Of a stretch of DNA of 64,000 nt, positions 1 to 13,719 are shown piece after piece. Under the pieces are notes generated by a model. The model did not search any database and had not been told where the DNA came from. It was given only the letters and a program-made list of their open reading frames with translations. The stretch is taken from assembly GCF_029227915.1 (NCBI RefSeq), contig NC_079878.1, positions 33,755,501 through 33,819,500 on the forward strand, given 5' to 3'. The DNA comes from Hydractinia symbiolongicarpus. Taxonomy: Eukaryota; Cnidaria; Hydrozoa; Anthoathecata; Hydractiniidae. Positions within the stretch are counted from its first letter, which is position 1; each line of letters opens with the position of its first letter. Made by a program: the position numbers and the translations under genes.

Positions 1-3000
1 ATCTTTAAATAAAGCGCTACCACAGCGCCCAATGTAATCCCTGAGGTCCGGCAATCATGTCAAATTAAGAAGAATATTATTTCTTGGAGTCCATCTTTCT
101 CATTTATCACATTTATCAGGTCACAGTCTAAAGTTAGTTCAATTAAGTCCCACAGTCAATCGTTTCACTGTTAAAAGCGATACAACCTAGTAATCTCAGA
201 AAAATATCGCAAAATATATCTCGGTACGAATATGTGACCCCACCTTTGTAACTCAAACGGACTGACACCGTGAAAAGGTCAATGAAATGTAGTTTTTGAA
301 ACTGTCGCTATTTCTTCAGCGCGCGATAACGGCTAGGATTGGTCCCACAGTAAATAATGACTTATAAATCTGAATGTTTAAATGATGCGCTACCACAGCG
401 CCCAGTGTAGTCGCTGAGTTCCGGCAATCTTGTCAAATTAAGAAGAATGTTATTTCTTGGAGTCCAGTTTCCTCATTTATCACATTTATCAGGTCACAGT
501 CCAAAGTTAGTTCAATTAAGTCCCACAGTCACTCGTTTCACTGTTAAAAGCGATGCAACCTAGTAATCTCAGGCAAATATCGCTACCCACATGTTGGTAC
601 GAATATGTGTCCCAAACGTTGTAACTCAAACGAATTGACACCGTTAGAAAGTCAATGAATTGTAGTTTTTGAGACTGTCGCTATTTCTTCAGCGGGCGAT
701 AACGGATAGGATTGGTCCAACAGTAAAAAATGGCTGATAAATCTAAATTTTTAAATGAAGCGCTAACACAGCGCCCAGTGTAATCCCTGAGTTCCGGCAA
801 TGATGTCAAATAAAGAAGAATGTTATTTCTTGGAGTCCAATTTTCTCATTTATCACATTTATCAGGTCACAGTCCAAAGTTAGTTCAATTAAGTCCCACA
901 GTCACTCGTTTCACTGTTAAAAGCGATGCAACCTAGTAATCTCAGGCAAATATCGCTACCCACATGTTGGTACGAATATGTGTCCCAAACGTTGTAACTC
1001 AAACGAATTGACACCGTTAGAAAGTCAATGAATTGTAGTTTTTGAGACTGTCGCTATTTCTTCAGCGGGCGATAACGGATAGGATTGGTCCAACAGTAAA
1101 AAATGGCTGATAAATCTAAATTTTTAAATGAAGCGCTAACACAGCGCCCAGTGTAATCCCTGAGTTCCGGCAATGATGTCAAATAAAGAAGAATGTTATT
1201 TCTTGGAGTCCAATTTTCTCATTTATCACATTTATCAGGTCACAGTCCAAAGTTCGTTCAACTAAGTCCGACAGTCAATCGTTTCATTGTTAAAAGCGAT
1301 GCAACCTATTAATATGTGAAAAATATCGCTAAATACATGTTGGTACGAATATGTGACGCAACCGTTGTAACTGAAGCGGATTGATACCGGTAGAAAGTCA
1401 ATGAAATGTGGTTTTTGAAACTGTTGCTACATCTTCAACGCGCAATAACGGCTAGGATTGGTCCCACAGTAAAGAATGACTTACTTATTTATATTTTTAA
1501 ATGAAGCGCTACCACAGCGCCCAGTGTAATCGCTGAGTTCCGGCAATCACGTCAAATTAAGAAAAATGTTATTTGTTGGAGTCCAATTGTCTCATTTATC
1601 ACATTTATCAGGTCACAGTCCAAAGTTAGTTCAATTAAGTCCCACAGTCAATCGTTTCATTGTTAAAAGCGATGCAACCTAGTAATGTCAGAAAAATATC
1701 GCTGAATACATGTTGGTACGAATATGTGACACAACCGTTTTAACCCAAACGAACTGAGACCGTTAGAAAGTCAATGAAATGTAGTTTTGGAAACATTCGC
1801 TATTTCTTCAGCGCGCGATAACGGATAGGATTGGTCCCACAGTTAAGAATGTCTTATTTATCTAAATCTTTAAATAAAGCGCTACCACAGCGCCCAGTGT
1901 AATCGCTGAGTTCCGGCAATCATGTCAAATAAAGAAGAATGTTATTTCTTGGAGTCCAAATTTCTCATTTATCACATTTATTAGGTCACAGTCCAAAGTT
2001 AGTTCATTTAAGTCCCACAGGAAATCGTTTCACTGTTAAAAGAGATGCAACCTAGTGATATCAGGTAAATATGGAAAAATACTTGTTGGTACGAATATGT
2101 GACCCAACCATTGCAACTCAAACGGACTGACACCGTTAGAAAGTCAATGAAATGTAGTTTTTGAAACTGTCGCTATTTCTTCAGCGCGCGATAACGGATA
2201 GGATTGGTCCCACAGTAAAGAATGATTGATTTATCTAAATTTTCAAATGAAGCGCTACCACAGCGCCCAGTGTAATCGCTGAGTTCCGGCAATCACGTCA
2301 AATTAAGAAGAATGTCATTTCTTGGAGTTCAATTGTCTCATTTATCACATTTATTAGGTCACAGTCCAAGGTTAGTTCAATTAAGTCCCACAGTCAATCG
2401 TTTCATTGTTGAAAGCGATGCAACCTAGTAATATCAGAAAATTATCGCTAAATACATGTTGGTACTAATATGTGACCCAACCATTGCAACTCAAACGGAC
2501 TGACACCGTTAGAAAGTCAATGAAATGTAGTTTTTGAAACTGTCGCTATATCTTCAGCGCGCGATAACGGATAGGATTGGTCCCACAGTAAAAAATGACT
2601 TATTTATCTAAATTTTTTAATGAAGCGCAACCACAGCGCCCAGTGTAATCGATGAGTTCCGGCAATCACGTCAAGTTAAGAAAAATGTTTTTTCTTGTAG
2701 TCCATATGTCTCATTTATCACATGTATCAGGTCACGGTGCAAAGTTAGTTCATTTAAGTCCCACAGTCAATCGTTTCATTGTTAATAGTGATGCAACCTA
2801 GTAATCTCAGGAAAATATCGCTAAATACATGTTGGTACCAATATGTGACCCAACCGTTGTAACTCAAACGGACTGACTACGTTAGAAAGTCAATGAAATG
2901 TAGTTTTTGAAACTGTCGCCATTTTTTTAACGCGCAATAACAGCTAGGAATAGTCCCACAGTAAAAAATGACTTATTAATCTAAATTTTTAAATAAAGCG

Positions 3001-4474
3001 CTACCACAGCGCCCAGTGTAATCGCTGAGTTCCGGCAATCACGTCAAATTAAGAAAAATGTTTTTTCTTGGAGTCCAATTGTCTCATTTATCACATTTAT
3101 CAGGTCACACTCCAAAGTTAGTTCAACTAAGTCCCACAGTCAATCGTTTCATTGTTAAAAGCGATGCAACCTATTAATAAGTGAAAAATATCGCTAAATA
3201 CATGTTGGTACGAATATGTGACGCAACCGTTGTAACTGAAGAGGATTAATACCGGTAGAAAGTCAGTGAAATGTGGTTTTTGAAACTGTTGCTACATCTT
3301 CAGCGCGCAATAACGGCTAGGATTGGTCCCACAGTAAAGAATGACTTACTTATTTATATTTTTAAATGAAGCGCTACCACAGCGCACAGTGTAATCGCTG
3401 AGTTCCGGCAATCACGTCAAATTAAGAAAAATGTTATTTCTTGGAGTCCAATTGTCTCATTTATCACATTTATCAGGTCACAGTCCAAAGTTAGTTCAAT
3501 TAAGTCCTACAGTCAATCATTTTATTTTTAAAAGTGATGCTACCTAGTAATATCAGAAAAAAATCGCTAAATACATGTTGGTACGAATATGTGACCAAAC
3601 CGTTGTACCTTAAACGGACTGACACCGTTTGAAAGTCAATGAAATGTAGTTTTTGAAACTGCCGCTATTTCTTCAGCGCCTGATAACGGCTAGGATTGGT
3701 CCCACAGTAAAAAATGACTGATAAATCTAAATTTTTAAATGAAGCGCTAACACAGCGCCCAGTCTAATCCTTGAGTTCCGGCAATCATGTCAAATAAAGA
3801 AGAATGTTATTTCTTGGAGTCCAATTTTCTCATTTATCACATTTATCAGGTCACAGTCCAAAGTTAGTTCATTTAAGTCCTACAGTCAATCGTTTCACTG
3901 TTAAAAGCGATGAAACCTAGTAATATCAGGAAAATATTGCTACCCACATGTTGGTACGAATATGTGTCCCAAACGTTGTAACTCAAACGGACTGACACCG
4001 TTAGAAAGTCAATGAATAGTAGTTTTTGAAACTGTCGCTATTTCTTCAGCGGGCGATAACGGATAGGATTGGTCCCACAGTAAAGAATGATTTATTTATC
4101 TAAATTTTTAAATGAAGCGCTACCACAGCTCCCAGTGTAATTGCTGAGTTCCGCCAATCACGTCAAATTAAGAAGAATGTTTTTTTTGAGTCCAATTGTC
4201 TCATTTATCACACTTATCAGGTCACAGTCCAAAGTTAGTTCAATTAAGTCCCACAGTCAATAGTTTCATTGTTTAAAGCGGTACAACCTAGTAATCTCAG
4301 AAAAATATCGCTAAATATATCTCGGTACGAATATGTGACACAACCGTTTTAACTCAAACAGACTGAGACCGTTAGAAAGTCAATGAGATGTAGTTTTGGA
4401 AACATTCGCTATTTCTTCAGCGCGCAATAACGGATAGGATTGGTCCCACAGTTAAGAATGACTTATTTATCTAA
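1..4474. repeat. Left-edge block, copy 1 (12 monomers)
   Basis: The opening bases (type F monomer, with CTGAGGTCC and CCATCTTTC) recur at 4,475 and 8,569, which defines this block. It contains one extra monomer compared with copy 2: the GGCTGATAAATC unit occurs twice in a row (728-1,100 and 1,101-1,472), a single-unit tandem duplication. Its interior is also a mosaic relative to copy 2: the unit near 1,684 (AGTAATGTCAG) pairs with 6,157, so one monomer seen in copy 2 is skipped. The monomers at 2,600-3,000 carry private changes and are among the most divergent in the window. No gene is visible. Confidence 0.8.
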
Positions 4475-7400
4475 ATCTTTAAATAAAGCGCTACCACAGC
4501 GCCCAGTGTAATCCCTGAGGTCCGGCAATCATGTCAAATTAAGAAGAATATTATTTCTTGGAGTCCATCTTTCTCATTTATCACATTTATCAGGTCACAG
4601 TCTAAAGTTAGTTCAATTAAGTCCCACAGTCAATCGTTTCACTGTTAAAAGCGATACAACCTAGTAATCTCAGAAAAATATCGCAAAATATATCTCGGTA
4701 CGAATATGTGACCCCACCTTTGTAACTCAAACGGACTGACACCGTGAAAAGGTCAATGAAATGTAGTTTTTGAAACTGTCGCTATTTCTTCAGCGCGCGA
4801 TAACGGCTAGGATTGGTCCCACAGTAAATAATGACTTATAAATCTGAATGTTTAAATGATGCGCTACCACAGCGCCCAGTGTAGTCGCTAAGTTCCGGCA
4901 ATCTTGTCAAATTAAGAAGAATGTTATTTCTTGGAGTCCAGTTTCCTCATTTATCACATTTATCAGGTCACAGTCCAAAGTTAGTTCAATTAAGTCCCAC
5001 AGTCACTCGTTTCACTGTTAAAAGCGATGCAACCTAGTAATCTCAGGCAAATATCGCTACCCACATGTTGGTACGAATATGTGTCCCAAACGTTGTAACT
5101 CAAACGAATTGACACCGTTAGAAAGTCAATGAATTGTAGTTTTTGAGACTGTCGCTATTTCTTCAGCGGGCGATAACGGATAGGATTGGTCCAACAGTAA
5201 AAAATGGCTGATAAATCTAAATTTTTAAATGAAGCGCTAACACAGCGCCCAGTGTAATCCCTGAGTTCCGGCAATGATGTCAAATAAAGAAGAATGTTAT
5301 TTCTTGGAGTCCAATTTTCTCATTTATCACATTTATCAGGTCACAGTCCAAAGTTCGTTCAACTAAGTCCCACAGTCAATCGTTTCATTGTTAAAAGCGA
5401 TGCAACCTATTAATATGTGAAAAATATCGCTAAATACATGTTGGTACGAATATGTGACGCAACCGTTGTAACTGAAGCGGATTGATACCGGTAGAAAGTC
5501 AATGAAATGTGGTTTTTGAAACTGTTGCTACATCTTCAACGCGCAATAACGGCTAGGATTGGTCCCACAGTAAAGAATGACTTACTTATTTATATTTTTA
5601 AATGAAGCGCTACCACAGCGCCCAGTGTAATCGCTGAGTTCCGGCAATCACGTCAAATTAAGAAAAATGTTATTTGTTGGAGTCCAATTGTCTCATTTAT
5701 CACATTTATCAGGTCACAGTCCAAAGTTAGTTCAATTAAGTCCTACAGTCAATCGTTTTATTTTTAAAAGTGATGCTACCTAGTAATATCAGAAAAAAAT
5801 CGCTAAATACATGTTGGTACGAATATGTGACCAAACCGTTGTACCTTAAACGGACTGACACCGTTTGAAAGTCAATGAAATGAAGTTTTTGAAACTGCCG
5901 CTATTTCTTCAGCACCTGATAACGGATAGGATTGGTACCAGAGTAAAGAATGATTTATTTATCTAAATTTTTATATGAAGCGCTATCACAGTGCCCAGTG
6001 TAATCGGTGAGTTCCGGCAATCACGTCAAATTAAAAAGAATGTTATTTCTTGGAGTTCAATTCTCTCATTTATAACATTTATCAGGTCACAGTCCAAAGT
6101 TATTCAATTAAGTCCCACAGTCAATCGTTTCATTGTTAAAAGCGATGCAACCTAGTAATGTCAGAAAAATATCGCTGAATACATGTTGGTACGAATATGT
6201 GACACAACCGTTTTAACTCAAACGAACTGAGACCGTTAGAAAGTCAATGAAATGTAGTTTTGGAAACATTCGCTATTTCTTCAGCGCGCGATAACGGATA
6301 GGATTGGTCCCACAGTTAAGAATGTCTTATTTATCTAAATCTTTAAATAAAGCGCTACCACAGCGCCCAGTGTAATCGCTGAGTTCCGGCAATCATGTCA
6401 AATAAAGAAGAATGTTATTTCTTGGAGTCCAATTTTCTCAATTTTCACATTTATCAGGTCACAGTCCAAAGTTAGCTCAATTACGTCCCACAGTCAATCG
6501 TTTCACTGTTAATAGCGATGCAACCTAGTAATCTCAGAAAAATATCGCTAAATACATGTTGGTACCAATATGTCACACAACCGTTGTAACTCAAACGAAC
6601 TGACACCGTTAGAAATTCAATGAAATGTAGTTTTTGAAACTGTCGCTATTTCTTTAGCGCGCAATAACGGCTAGGATTGGTCCTACAGTAAAAAAATGAC
6701 TTATTAATCTAAATTTTTAAATAAAGCGCTACCACAGCGCCCAGTTTAATCGCTGAGTTCCGGCAATCACGTCAAATTAAAAAGAATGTTTTTTTTGAGT
6801 CCAATTGTCTCATTTATCACACTTATCAGGTCACAGTCTAAAGTTAGTTCAATTAAGTCCCACAGTCAATAGTTTCATTGTTTAAAAGGTACAACCTAGT
6901 AATCTCAGAAAAATATCGCAAAATATATCTCGGTACGAATATGTGACCCAACCGTTGTAACTCAAACGGACTGACACCGTGAGAAAGTCAATGAAATGTA
7001 GTTTTTGAAACTGTCGCTATTTTTTCAGCGCGCGATAACGGCTAGGATTGGTCCACAGTAAACAATGACTTATAAATCTGAATGTTTAAATGAAGCTTTA
7101 CCACAGCGCCCAGTGTAATCCCTGAGTTCCGGCAATCTTGTCAAATTAAGAAGAATGTTATTTCTTGGAGTCCAGTTTCCTCATTTATCACATTTATCAG
7201 GTCACAATCCAAAGTTAGTTCAATTAAGTCCCACAGTCAATCGTTTCACTGTTAAAAGCGATGCAACCTAGTAATATCAGGCAAATATCGCTACCCACAT
7301 GTTGGTACGAATATGTGTCCCAAACGTTGTAACTCAAACGAATTGACACCGTTAGAAAGTCAATGAATTGTAGTTTTTGAGACTGTCGCTATTTCTTCAG

Positions 7401-8568
7401 CGCGCAATAACGGCTAGGATTGGTCCTACAGTAAAAAAATGACTTATTAATCTAAATTTTTAAATAAAGCGCTACCACAGCGCCCAGTTTAATCGCTGAG
7501 TTCCGGCAATCACGTCAAATTAAAAAGAATGTTTTTTTTGAGTCCAATTGTCTCATTTATCACACTTATCAGGTCACAGTCTAAAGTTAGTTCAATTAAG
7601 TCCCACATTCAATAGTTTCATTGTTTAAAAGGTACAACCTAGTAATCTCAGAAAAATATCGCAAAATATATCTCGGTACAAATATGTGACCCAACCGTTG
7701 TAACTCAAACGGACTGACACCGTGAGAAAGTCAATGAAATGTAGTTTTTGAAACTGTCGCTATTTTTTCAGCGCGCGATAACGGCTAGGATTGGTCCACA
7801 GTAAACAATGACTTATAAATCTGAATGTTTAAATGAAGCTTTACCACAGCGCCCAGTGTAATCCCTGAGTTCCGGCAATCTTGTCAAATTAAGAAGAATG
7901 TTATTTCTTGGAGTCCAGTTTCCTCATTTATCACATTTATCAGGTCACAATCCAAAGTTAGTTCAATTAAGTCCCACAGTCAATCGTTTCACTGTTAAAA
8001 GCGATGCAACCTAGTAATATCAGGCAAATATCGCTACCCACATGTTGGTACGAATATGTGTCCCAAACGTTGTAACTCAAACGAATTGACACCGTTAGAA
8101 AGTCAATGAATTGTAGTTTTTGAGACTGTCGCTATTTCTTCAGCGGGCGATAACGGATAGGATTGGTCCCACAGTAAAGAATGATTTATTTATCTAAATT
8201 TTTAAATGAAGCGCTACCACAGCTCCCAGTGTAATTGCTGAGTTCCGCCAATCACGTCAAATTAAGAAGAATGTTTTTTTTGAGTCCAATTGTCTCATTT
8301 ATCACACTTATCAGGTCACAGTCCAAAGTTAGTTCAATTAAGTCCCACAGTCAATAGTTTCATTGTTTAAAGCGGTACAACCTAGTAATCTCAGAAAAAT
8401 ATCGCTAAATATATCTCGGTACGAATATGTGACACAACCGTTTTAACTCAAACGGACTGAGACCGTTAGAAAGTCAATGAGATGTAGTTTTGGAAACATT
8501 CGCTATTTCTTCAGCGCGCAATAACGGATAGGATTGGTCCCACAGTTAAGAATGACTTATTTATCTAA
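4475..8568. repeat. Left-edge block, copy 2 (11 monomers, 4,094 bp)
   Basis: The block begins with the same type F monomer as position 1 and ends where that monomer starts again at 8,569, a spacing of 4,094 bp or 11 monomers. The part up to about 7,400 aligns with 8,569-11,500 at the same shift with few differences. The part from about 7,400 onward includes the second copy of a 743-bp dimer duplication, which copy 3 lacks. Only satellite sequence is present. Confidence 0.8.
6656..8142. repeat. Tandem duplication of a two-monomer unit (743 bp)
   Basis: Bases 6,661 onward (GCAATAACGGCTAGGATTGG, then the rare GGTCCTACAG variant) recur at 7,404, a 743-bp shift. The two copies share rare markers such as CCAGTTTAATCG, AAGCTTTACC and GTTTAAAAGG. 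I noticed only two differences: CCCACAGTC against CCCACATTC near 7,605, and GGTACG against GGTACA near 7,679. The match breaks at about 7,400/8,142, where GCGCGC becomes GCGGGC. Confidence 0.85.
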
Positions 8569-11530
8569 ATCTTTAAATAAAGCGCTACCACAGCGCCCAG
8601 TGTAATCCCTGAGGTCCGGCAATCATGTCAAATTAAGAAGAATATTATTTCTTGGAGTCCATCTTTCTCATTTATCACATTTACCAGGTCACAGTCAAAA
8701 GTTAGTTCAATTAAGTCCCACAGTCAATCGTTTCACTGTTAAAAGCGATACAACCTAGTAATCTCAGAAAAATATCGCAAAATATATCTCGGTACGAATA
8801 TGTGACCCCACCTTTGTAACTCAAACGGACTGACACCGTGAAAAAGTCAATGAAATGTAGTTTTTGAAACTGTCGCTATTTCTTCAGCGCGCGATAACGG
8901 CTAGGATTGGTCCCACAGTAAATAATGACTTATAAATCTGAATGTTTAAATGATGCGCTACCACAGCGCCCAGTGTAGTCGCTGAGTTCCGGCAATCTTG
9001 TCAAATTAAGAAGAATGTTATTTCTTGGAGTCCAGTTTCCTCATTTATCACATTTATCAGGTCACAGTCCAAAGTTAGTTCAATTAAGTCCCACAGTCAC
9101 TCGTTTCACTGTTAAAAGCGATGCAACCTAGTAATATCAGGCAAATATCGCTACCCACATGTTGGTACGAATATGTGTCCCAAACGTTGTAACTCAAACG
9201 AATTGACACCGTTAGAAAGTCAATGAATTGTAGTTTTTGAGACTGTCGCTATTTCTTCAGCGGGCGATAACGGATAGGATTGGTCCAACAGTAAAAAATG
9301 GCTGATAAATCTAAATTTTTAAATGAAGCGCTAACACAGCGCCCAGTGTAATCCCTGAGTTCCGGCAATGATGTCAAATAAAGAAGAATGTTATTTCTTG
9401 GAGTCCAATTTTCTCATTTATCACATTTATCAGGTCACAGTCCAAAGTTCGTTCAACTAAGTCCCACAGTCAATCGTTTCATTGTTAAAAGCGATGCAAC
9501 CTATTAATATGTGAAAAATATCGCTAAATACATGTTGGTACGAATATGTGACGCAACCGTTGTAACTGAAGCGGATTGATACCGGTAGAAAGTCAATGAA
9601 ATGTGGTTTTTGAAACTGTTGCTACATCTTCAACGCGCAATAACGGCTAGGATTGGTCCCACAGTAAAGAATGACTTACTTATTTATATTTTTAAATGAA
9701 GCGCTACCACAGCGCCCAGTGTAATCGCTGAGTTCCGGCAATCACGTCAAATTAAGAAAAATGTTATTTGTTGGAGTCCAATTGTCTCATTTATCACATT
9801 TATCAGGTCACAGTCCAAAGTTAGTTCAATTAAGTCCTACAGTCAATCGTTTTATTTTTAAAAGTGATGCTACCTAGTAATATCAGAAAAAAATCGCTAA
9901 ATACATGTTGGTACGAATATGTGACCAAACCGTTGTACCTTAAACGGACTGACACCGTTTGAAAGTCAATGAAATGAAGTTTTTGAAACTGCCGCTATTT
10001 CTTCAGCACCTGATAACGGATAGGATTGGTACCAGAGTAAAGAATGATTTATTTATCTAAATTTTTATATGAAGCGCTATCACAGTGCCCAGTGTAATCG
10101 GTGAGTTCCGGCAATCACGTCAAATTAAAAAGAATGTTATTTCTTGGAGTTCAATTCTCTCATTTATAACATTTATCAGGTCACAGTCCAAAGTTATTCA
10201 ATTAAGTCCCACAGTCAATCGTTTCATTGTTAAAAGCGATGCAACCTAGTAATGTCAGAAAAATATCGCTGAATACATGTTGGTACGAATATGTGACACA
10301 ACCGTTTTAACTCAAACGGACTGAGACCGTTAGAAAGTCAATGAAATGTAGTTTTGGAAACATTCGCTATTTCTTCAGCGGGCGATAACGGATAGGATTG
10401 GTCCCACAGTTAAGAATGTCTTATTTATCTAAATCTTTAAATAAAGCGCTACCACAGCGCCCAGTGTAATCGCTGAGTTCCGGCAATCATGTCAAATAAA
10501 GAAGAATGTTATTTCTTGGAGTCCAATTTTCTCAATTTTCACATTTATCAGGTCACAGTCCAAAGTTAGCTCAATTACGTCCCACAGTCAATCGTTTCAC
10601 TGTTAATAGCGATGCAACCTAGTAATCTCAGAAAAATATCGCTAAATACATGTTGGTACCAATATGTCACACAACCGTTGTAACTCAAACGAACTGACAC
10701 CGTTAGAAAGTCAATGAAATGTAGTTTTTGAAACTGTCGCTATTTCTTTAGCGCGCAATAACGGCTAGGATTGGTCCTACAGTAAAAAAATGACTTATTA
10801 ATCTAAATTTTTAAATAAAGCGCTACCACAGCGCCCAGTGTAATCGCTGAGTTCCGGCAATCACGTCAAATTAAGAAGAATGTTTTTTTTGAGTCCAATT
10901 GTCTCATTTATCACACTTATCAGGTCACAGTCTAAAGTTAGTTCAATTAAGTCCCACAGTCAATAGTTTCATTGTTTAAAAGGTACAACCTAGTAATCTC
11001 AGAAAAATATCGCAAAATATATCTCGGTACGAATATGTGACCCAACCGTTGTAACTCAAACGGACTGACACCGTGAGAAAGTCAATGAAATGTAGTTTTT
11101 GAAACTGTCGCTATTTTTTCAGCGCGCGATAACGGCTAGGATTGGTCCACAGTAAACAATGACTTATAAATCTGAATGTTTAAATGAAGCTCTACCACAG
11201 CGCCCAGTGTAATCCCTGAGTTCCGGCAATCTTGTCAAATTAAGAAGAATGTTATTTCTTGGAGTCCAGTTTCCTCATTTATCACATTTATCAGGTCGCA
11301 GTCCAAAGTTAGTTCAATTAAGTCGTACAGTCAATCGTTTCACTGTTAAAAGCGATGCAACCTAGTAATATCAGGCAAATATCGCTACCCACATGTTGGT
11401 ACGAATATGTGTCCCAAACGTTGTAACTCAAACGAATTGACACCGTTAGAAAGTCAATGAATTGTAGTTTTTGAGACTGTCGCTATTTCTTCAGCGGGCG
11501 ATAACGGATAGGATTGGTCCCAGAGTAAAG
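8569..11530. repeat. Left-edge block, copy 3 (partial, about 8 monomers)
   Basis: This stretch aligns with 4,475-7,436 at a 4,094-bp shift: the type F monomer, the GGCAATGATG unit, the CGTTCAACTAAG unit, the TTTTATTTTTAAAAG unit and the following units come in the same order. The match is lost near 11,530, where copy 3 continues with a GATTTATTTATC unit while copy 2 enters its dimer duplication. A small difference is ATTTACCAGG near 8,681 against ATTTATCAGG in copy 2. Confidence 0.75.
9488..10743. repeat. Shared segment, copy 1 of a 2,976-bp-spaced repeat
   Basis: The segment from GCGATGCAACCTATTAATATG to about 10,743 recurs at 12,464-13,719 at a shift of 2,976 bp (8 monomers). It includes the units with CGGTAGAAAGTC, TTTATTTTTAAAAGTG, GGTACCAGAGTAAAG and CTGAGACCG. 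A related stretch also lies at about 5,390-6,650, so this group of units was copied at least three times in the left part. Confidence 0.8.
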
Positions 11531-12463
11531 AATGATTTATTTATCTAAATTTTTAAATGAAGCGCTACCACAGCGCCCAGTGTAATCGCTGAGTTCCGGC
11601 AATCACGTCAAAATAAGAAGAATGTTTTTTTTGAGTCCAATTGTGTCATTTATCACACTTATCAGGTCACAGTCCAAAGTTAGTTCAATTAAGTCCCACA
11701 GTCAATAGTTTCATTGTTTAAAGCGGTACAACCTAGTAATCTCAGAAAAATATCGCTAAATATATCTCGGTACGAATATGTGACCCAACCGTTGTAACTC
11801 AAACGGACTGACACCGTGAGAAAGTCAATGAAATGTAGTTTTTGAAACTGTCGCTATTTGTTCAGCGAGCGATAACGGCTAGGATTGGTCCCACAGTAAA
11901 AAATGACTGATAAATCTAAATTTTTAAATGAAGCGCTAACACAGCGCCCAGTGTAATCCCTGAGTTCCGGCAATCATGTCAAATAAAGAAGAATGTTATT
12001 TCTTGGAGTCCAATTTTCTCATTTATCACATTTATCAGGTCACAGTCCAAAGTTAGTTCATTTAAGTCCCACAGTCAATCGTTTCACTGTTAAAAGCGAT
12101 GCAACCTAGTATTATCAGGCAAATATCGCTACCCACATGTTGGTACGAATATGTGTCCCAAACGTTGTAACTCAAAAGAATTGACACCGTTAGAAAGTCA
12201 ATGAATTGTAGTTTTTGAAACTGTCGCTATTTCTTCAGCGGGCGATAACGGATAGGATTGGTCCCACAGTAAAGAATGATGTATTTATCTAAATTTTTAA
12301 ATGAAGCGCTACCACAGCGCCCAGTGTAATCGCTGAGTTCCGGCAATCACGTCAAAATAAGAAGAATGTTTTTTTTGAGTCCAATTGCCTCATTTATCAA
12401 ACTTATCAGGTCACAGTCCAAAGTTAGTTCAATTAAGTCCCACAGTCAATAGTTTCATTGTTT

Positions 12464-13719
12464 AAAGCGATGCAACCTATTAATATGTGAAAAATATCGC
12501 TAAATACATGTTGGTACGAATATGTGACGCAACCGTTGTAACTGAAGCGGATTGATACCGGTAGAAAGTCAATGAAATGTGGTTTTTGAAACTGATGCTA
12601 CATCTTCAACGCGCAATAACGGCTAGGATTGGTCCCACAGTAAAGAATGACTTACTTATTTATATTTTTAAATGAGGCGCTACCACAGCGGCCAGTGTAA
12701 TCGCTGAGTTCCGGCAATCACGTCAAATTAAGAAAAATGTTATTTGTTGGAGTCCAATTGTCTCATTTATCACATTTATCAGGTTACAGTCCAAAGTTAG
12801 TTCAATTAAGTCCTACAGTCAATCGTTTTATTTTTAAAAGTGATGCTACCTAGTAATATCAGAAAAAAATCGCTAAATACATGTTGGTACGAATATGTGA
12901 CCAAACCGTTGTACCTTAAACGGACTGACACCGTTTGAAAGTCAATGAAATGAAGTTTTTGAAACTGCCGCTATTTCTTCAGCACCTGATAACGGATAGG
13001 ATTGGTACCAGAGTAAAGAATGATTTATTTATCTAAATTTTTATATGAAGCGCTATCACAGTGCCCAGTGTAATCGGTGAGTTCCGGCAATCACGTCAAA
13101 TTAAAAAGAATGTTATTTCTTGGAGTTCAATTCTCTCATTTATAACATTTATCAGGTCGCAGTCCAAAGTTATTCAATTAAGTCCCACAGTCAATCGTTT
13201 CATTTTTAAAAGCGATGCAACCTAGTAATATCAGAAAAATATCGCTGAATACATGTTGGTACGAATATGTGACACAACCGTTTTAACTCAAACGGACTGA
13301 GACCGTTAGAAAGTCAATGAAATGTAGTTTTGGAAACATTCGCTATTTCTTCAGCGCGCGATAACGGATAGGATTGGTCCCACAGTTAAGAATGTCTTAT
13401 TTATCTAAATCTTTAAATAAAGCGCTACCACAGCGCCCAGTGTAATCGCTGAGTTCCGGCAATCATGTCAAATAAAGAAGAATGTTATTTCTTGGACTCC
13501 AATTTTCTCAATTATCACATTTATCAGGTCACAGTCCAAAGTTAGCTCAATTACGTCCCACAGTCAATCGTTTCACTGTTAATAGCGATGCAACCTAGTA
13601 ATCTCAGAAAAATATCGCTAAATACATGTTGGTACCAATATGTCACACAACCGTTGTAACTCAAACGAACTGACACCGTTAGAAAGTCAATGAAATGTAG
13701 TTTTTGAAACTGTCGCTAT
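12464..13719. repeat. Shared segment, copy 2 of a 2,976-bp-spaced repeat
   Basis: This aligns with 9,488-10,743. Differences I noticed include ACTGATGCTAC against ACTGTTGCTAC (near 12,593), AATGAGGCGC against AATGAAGCGC (near 12,674) and CAGCGGCCAG against CAGCGCCCAG. It is joined on its left to a type A monomer (AGTTTCATTGTTTAAAG), so the left junction falls inside a monomer near 12,463. Confidence 0.8.
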
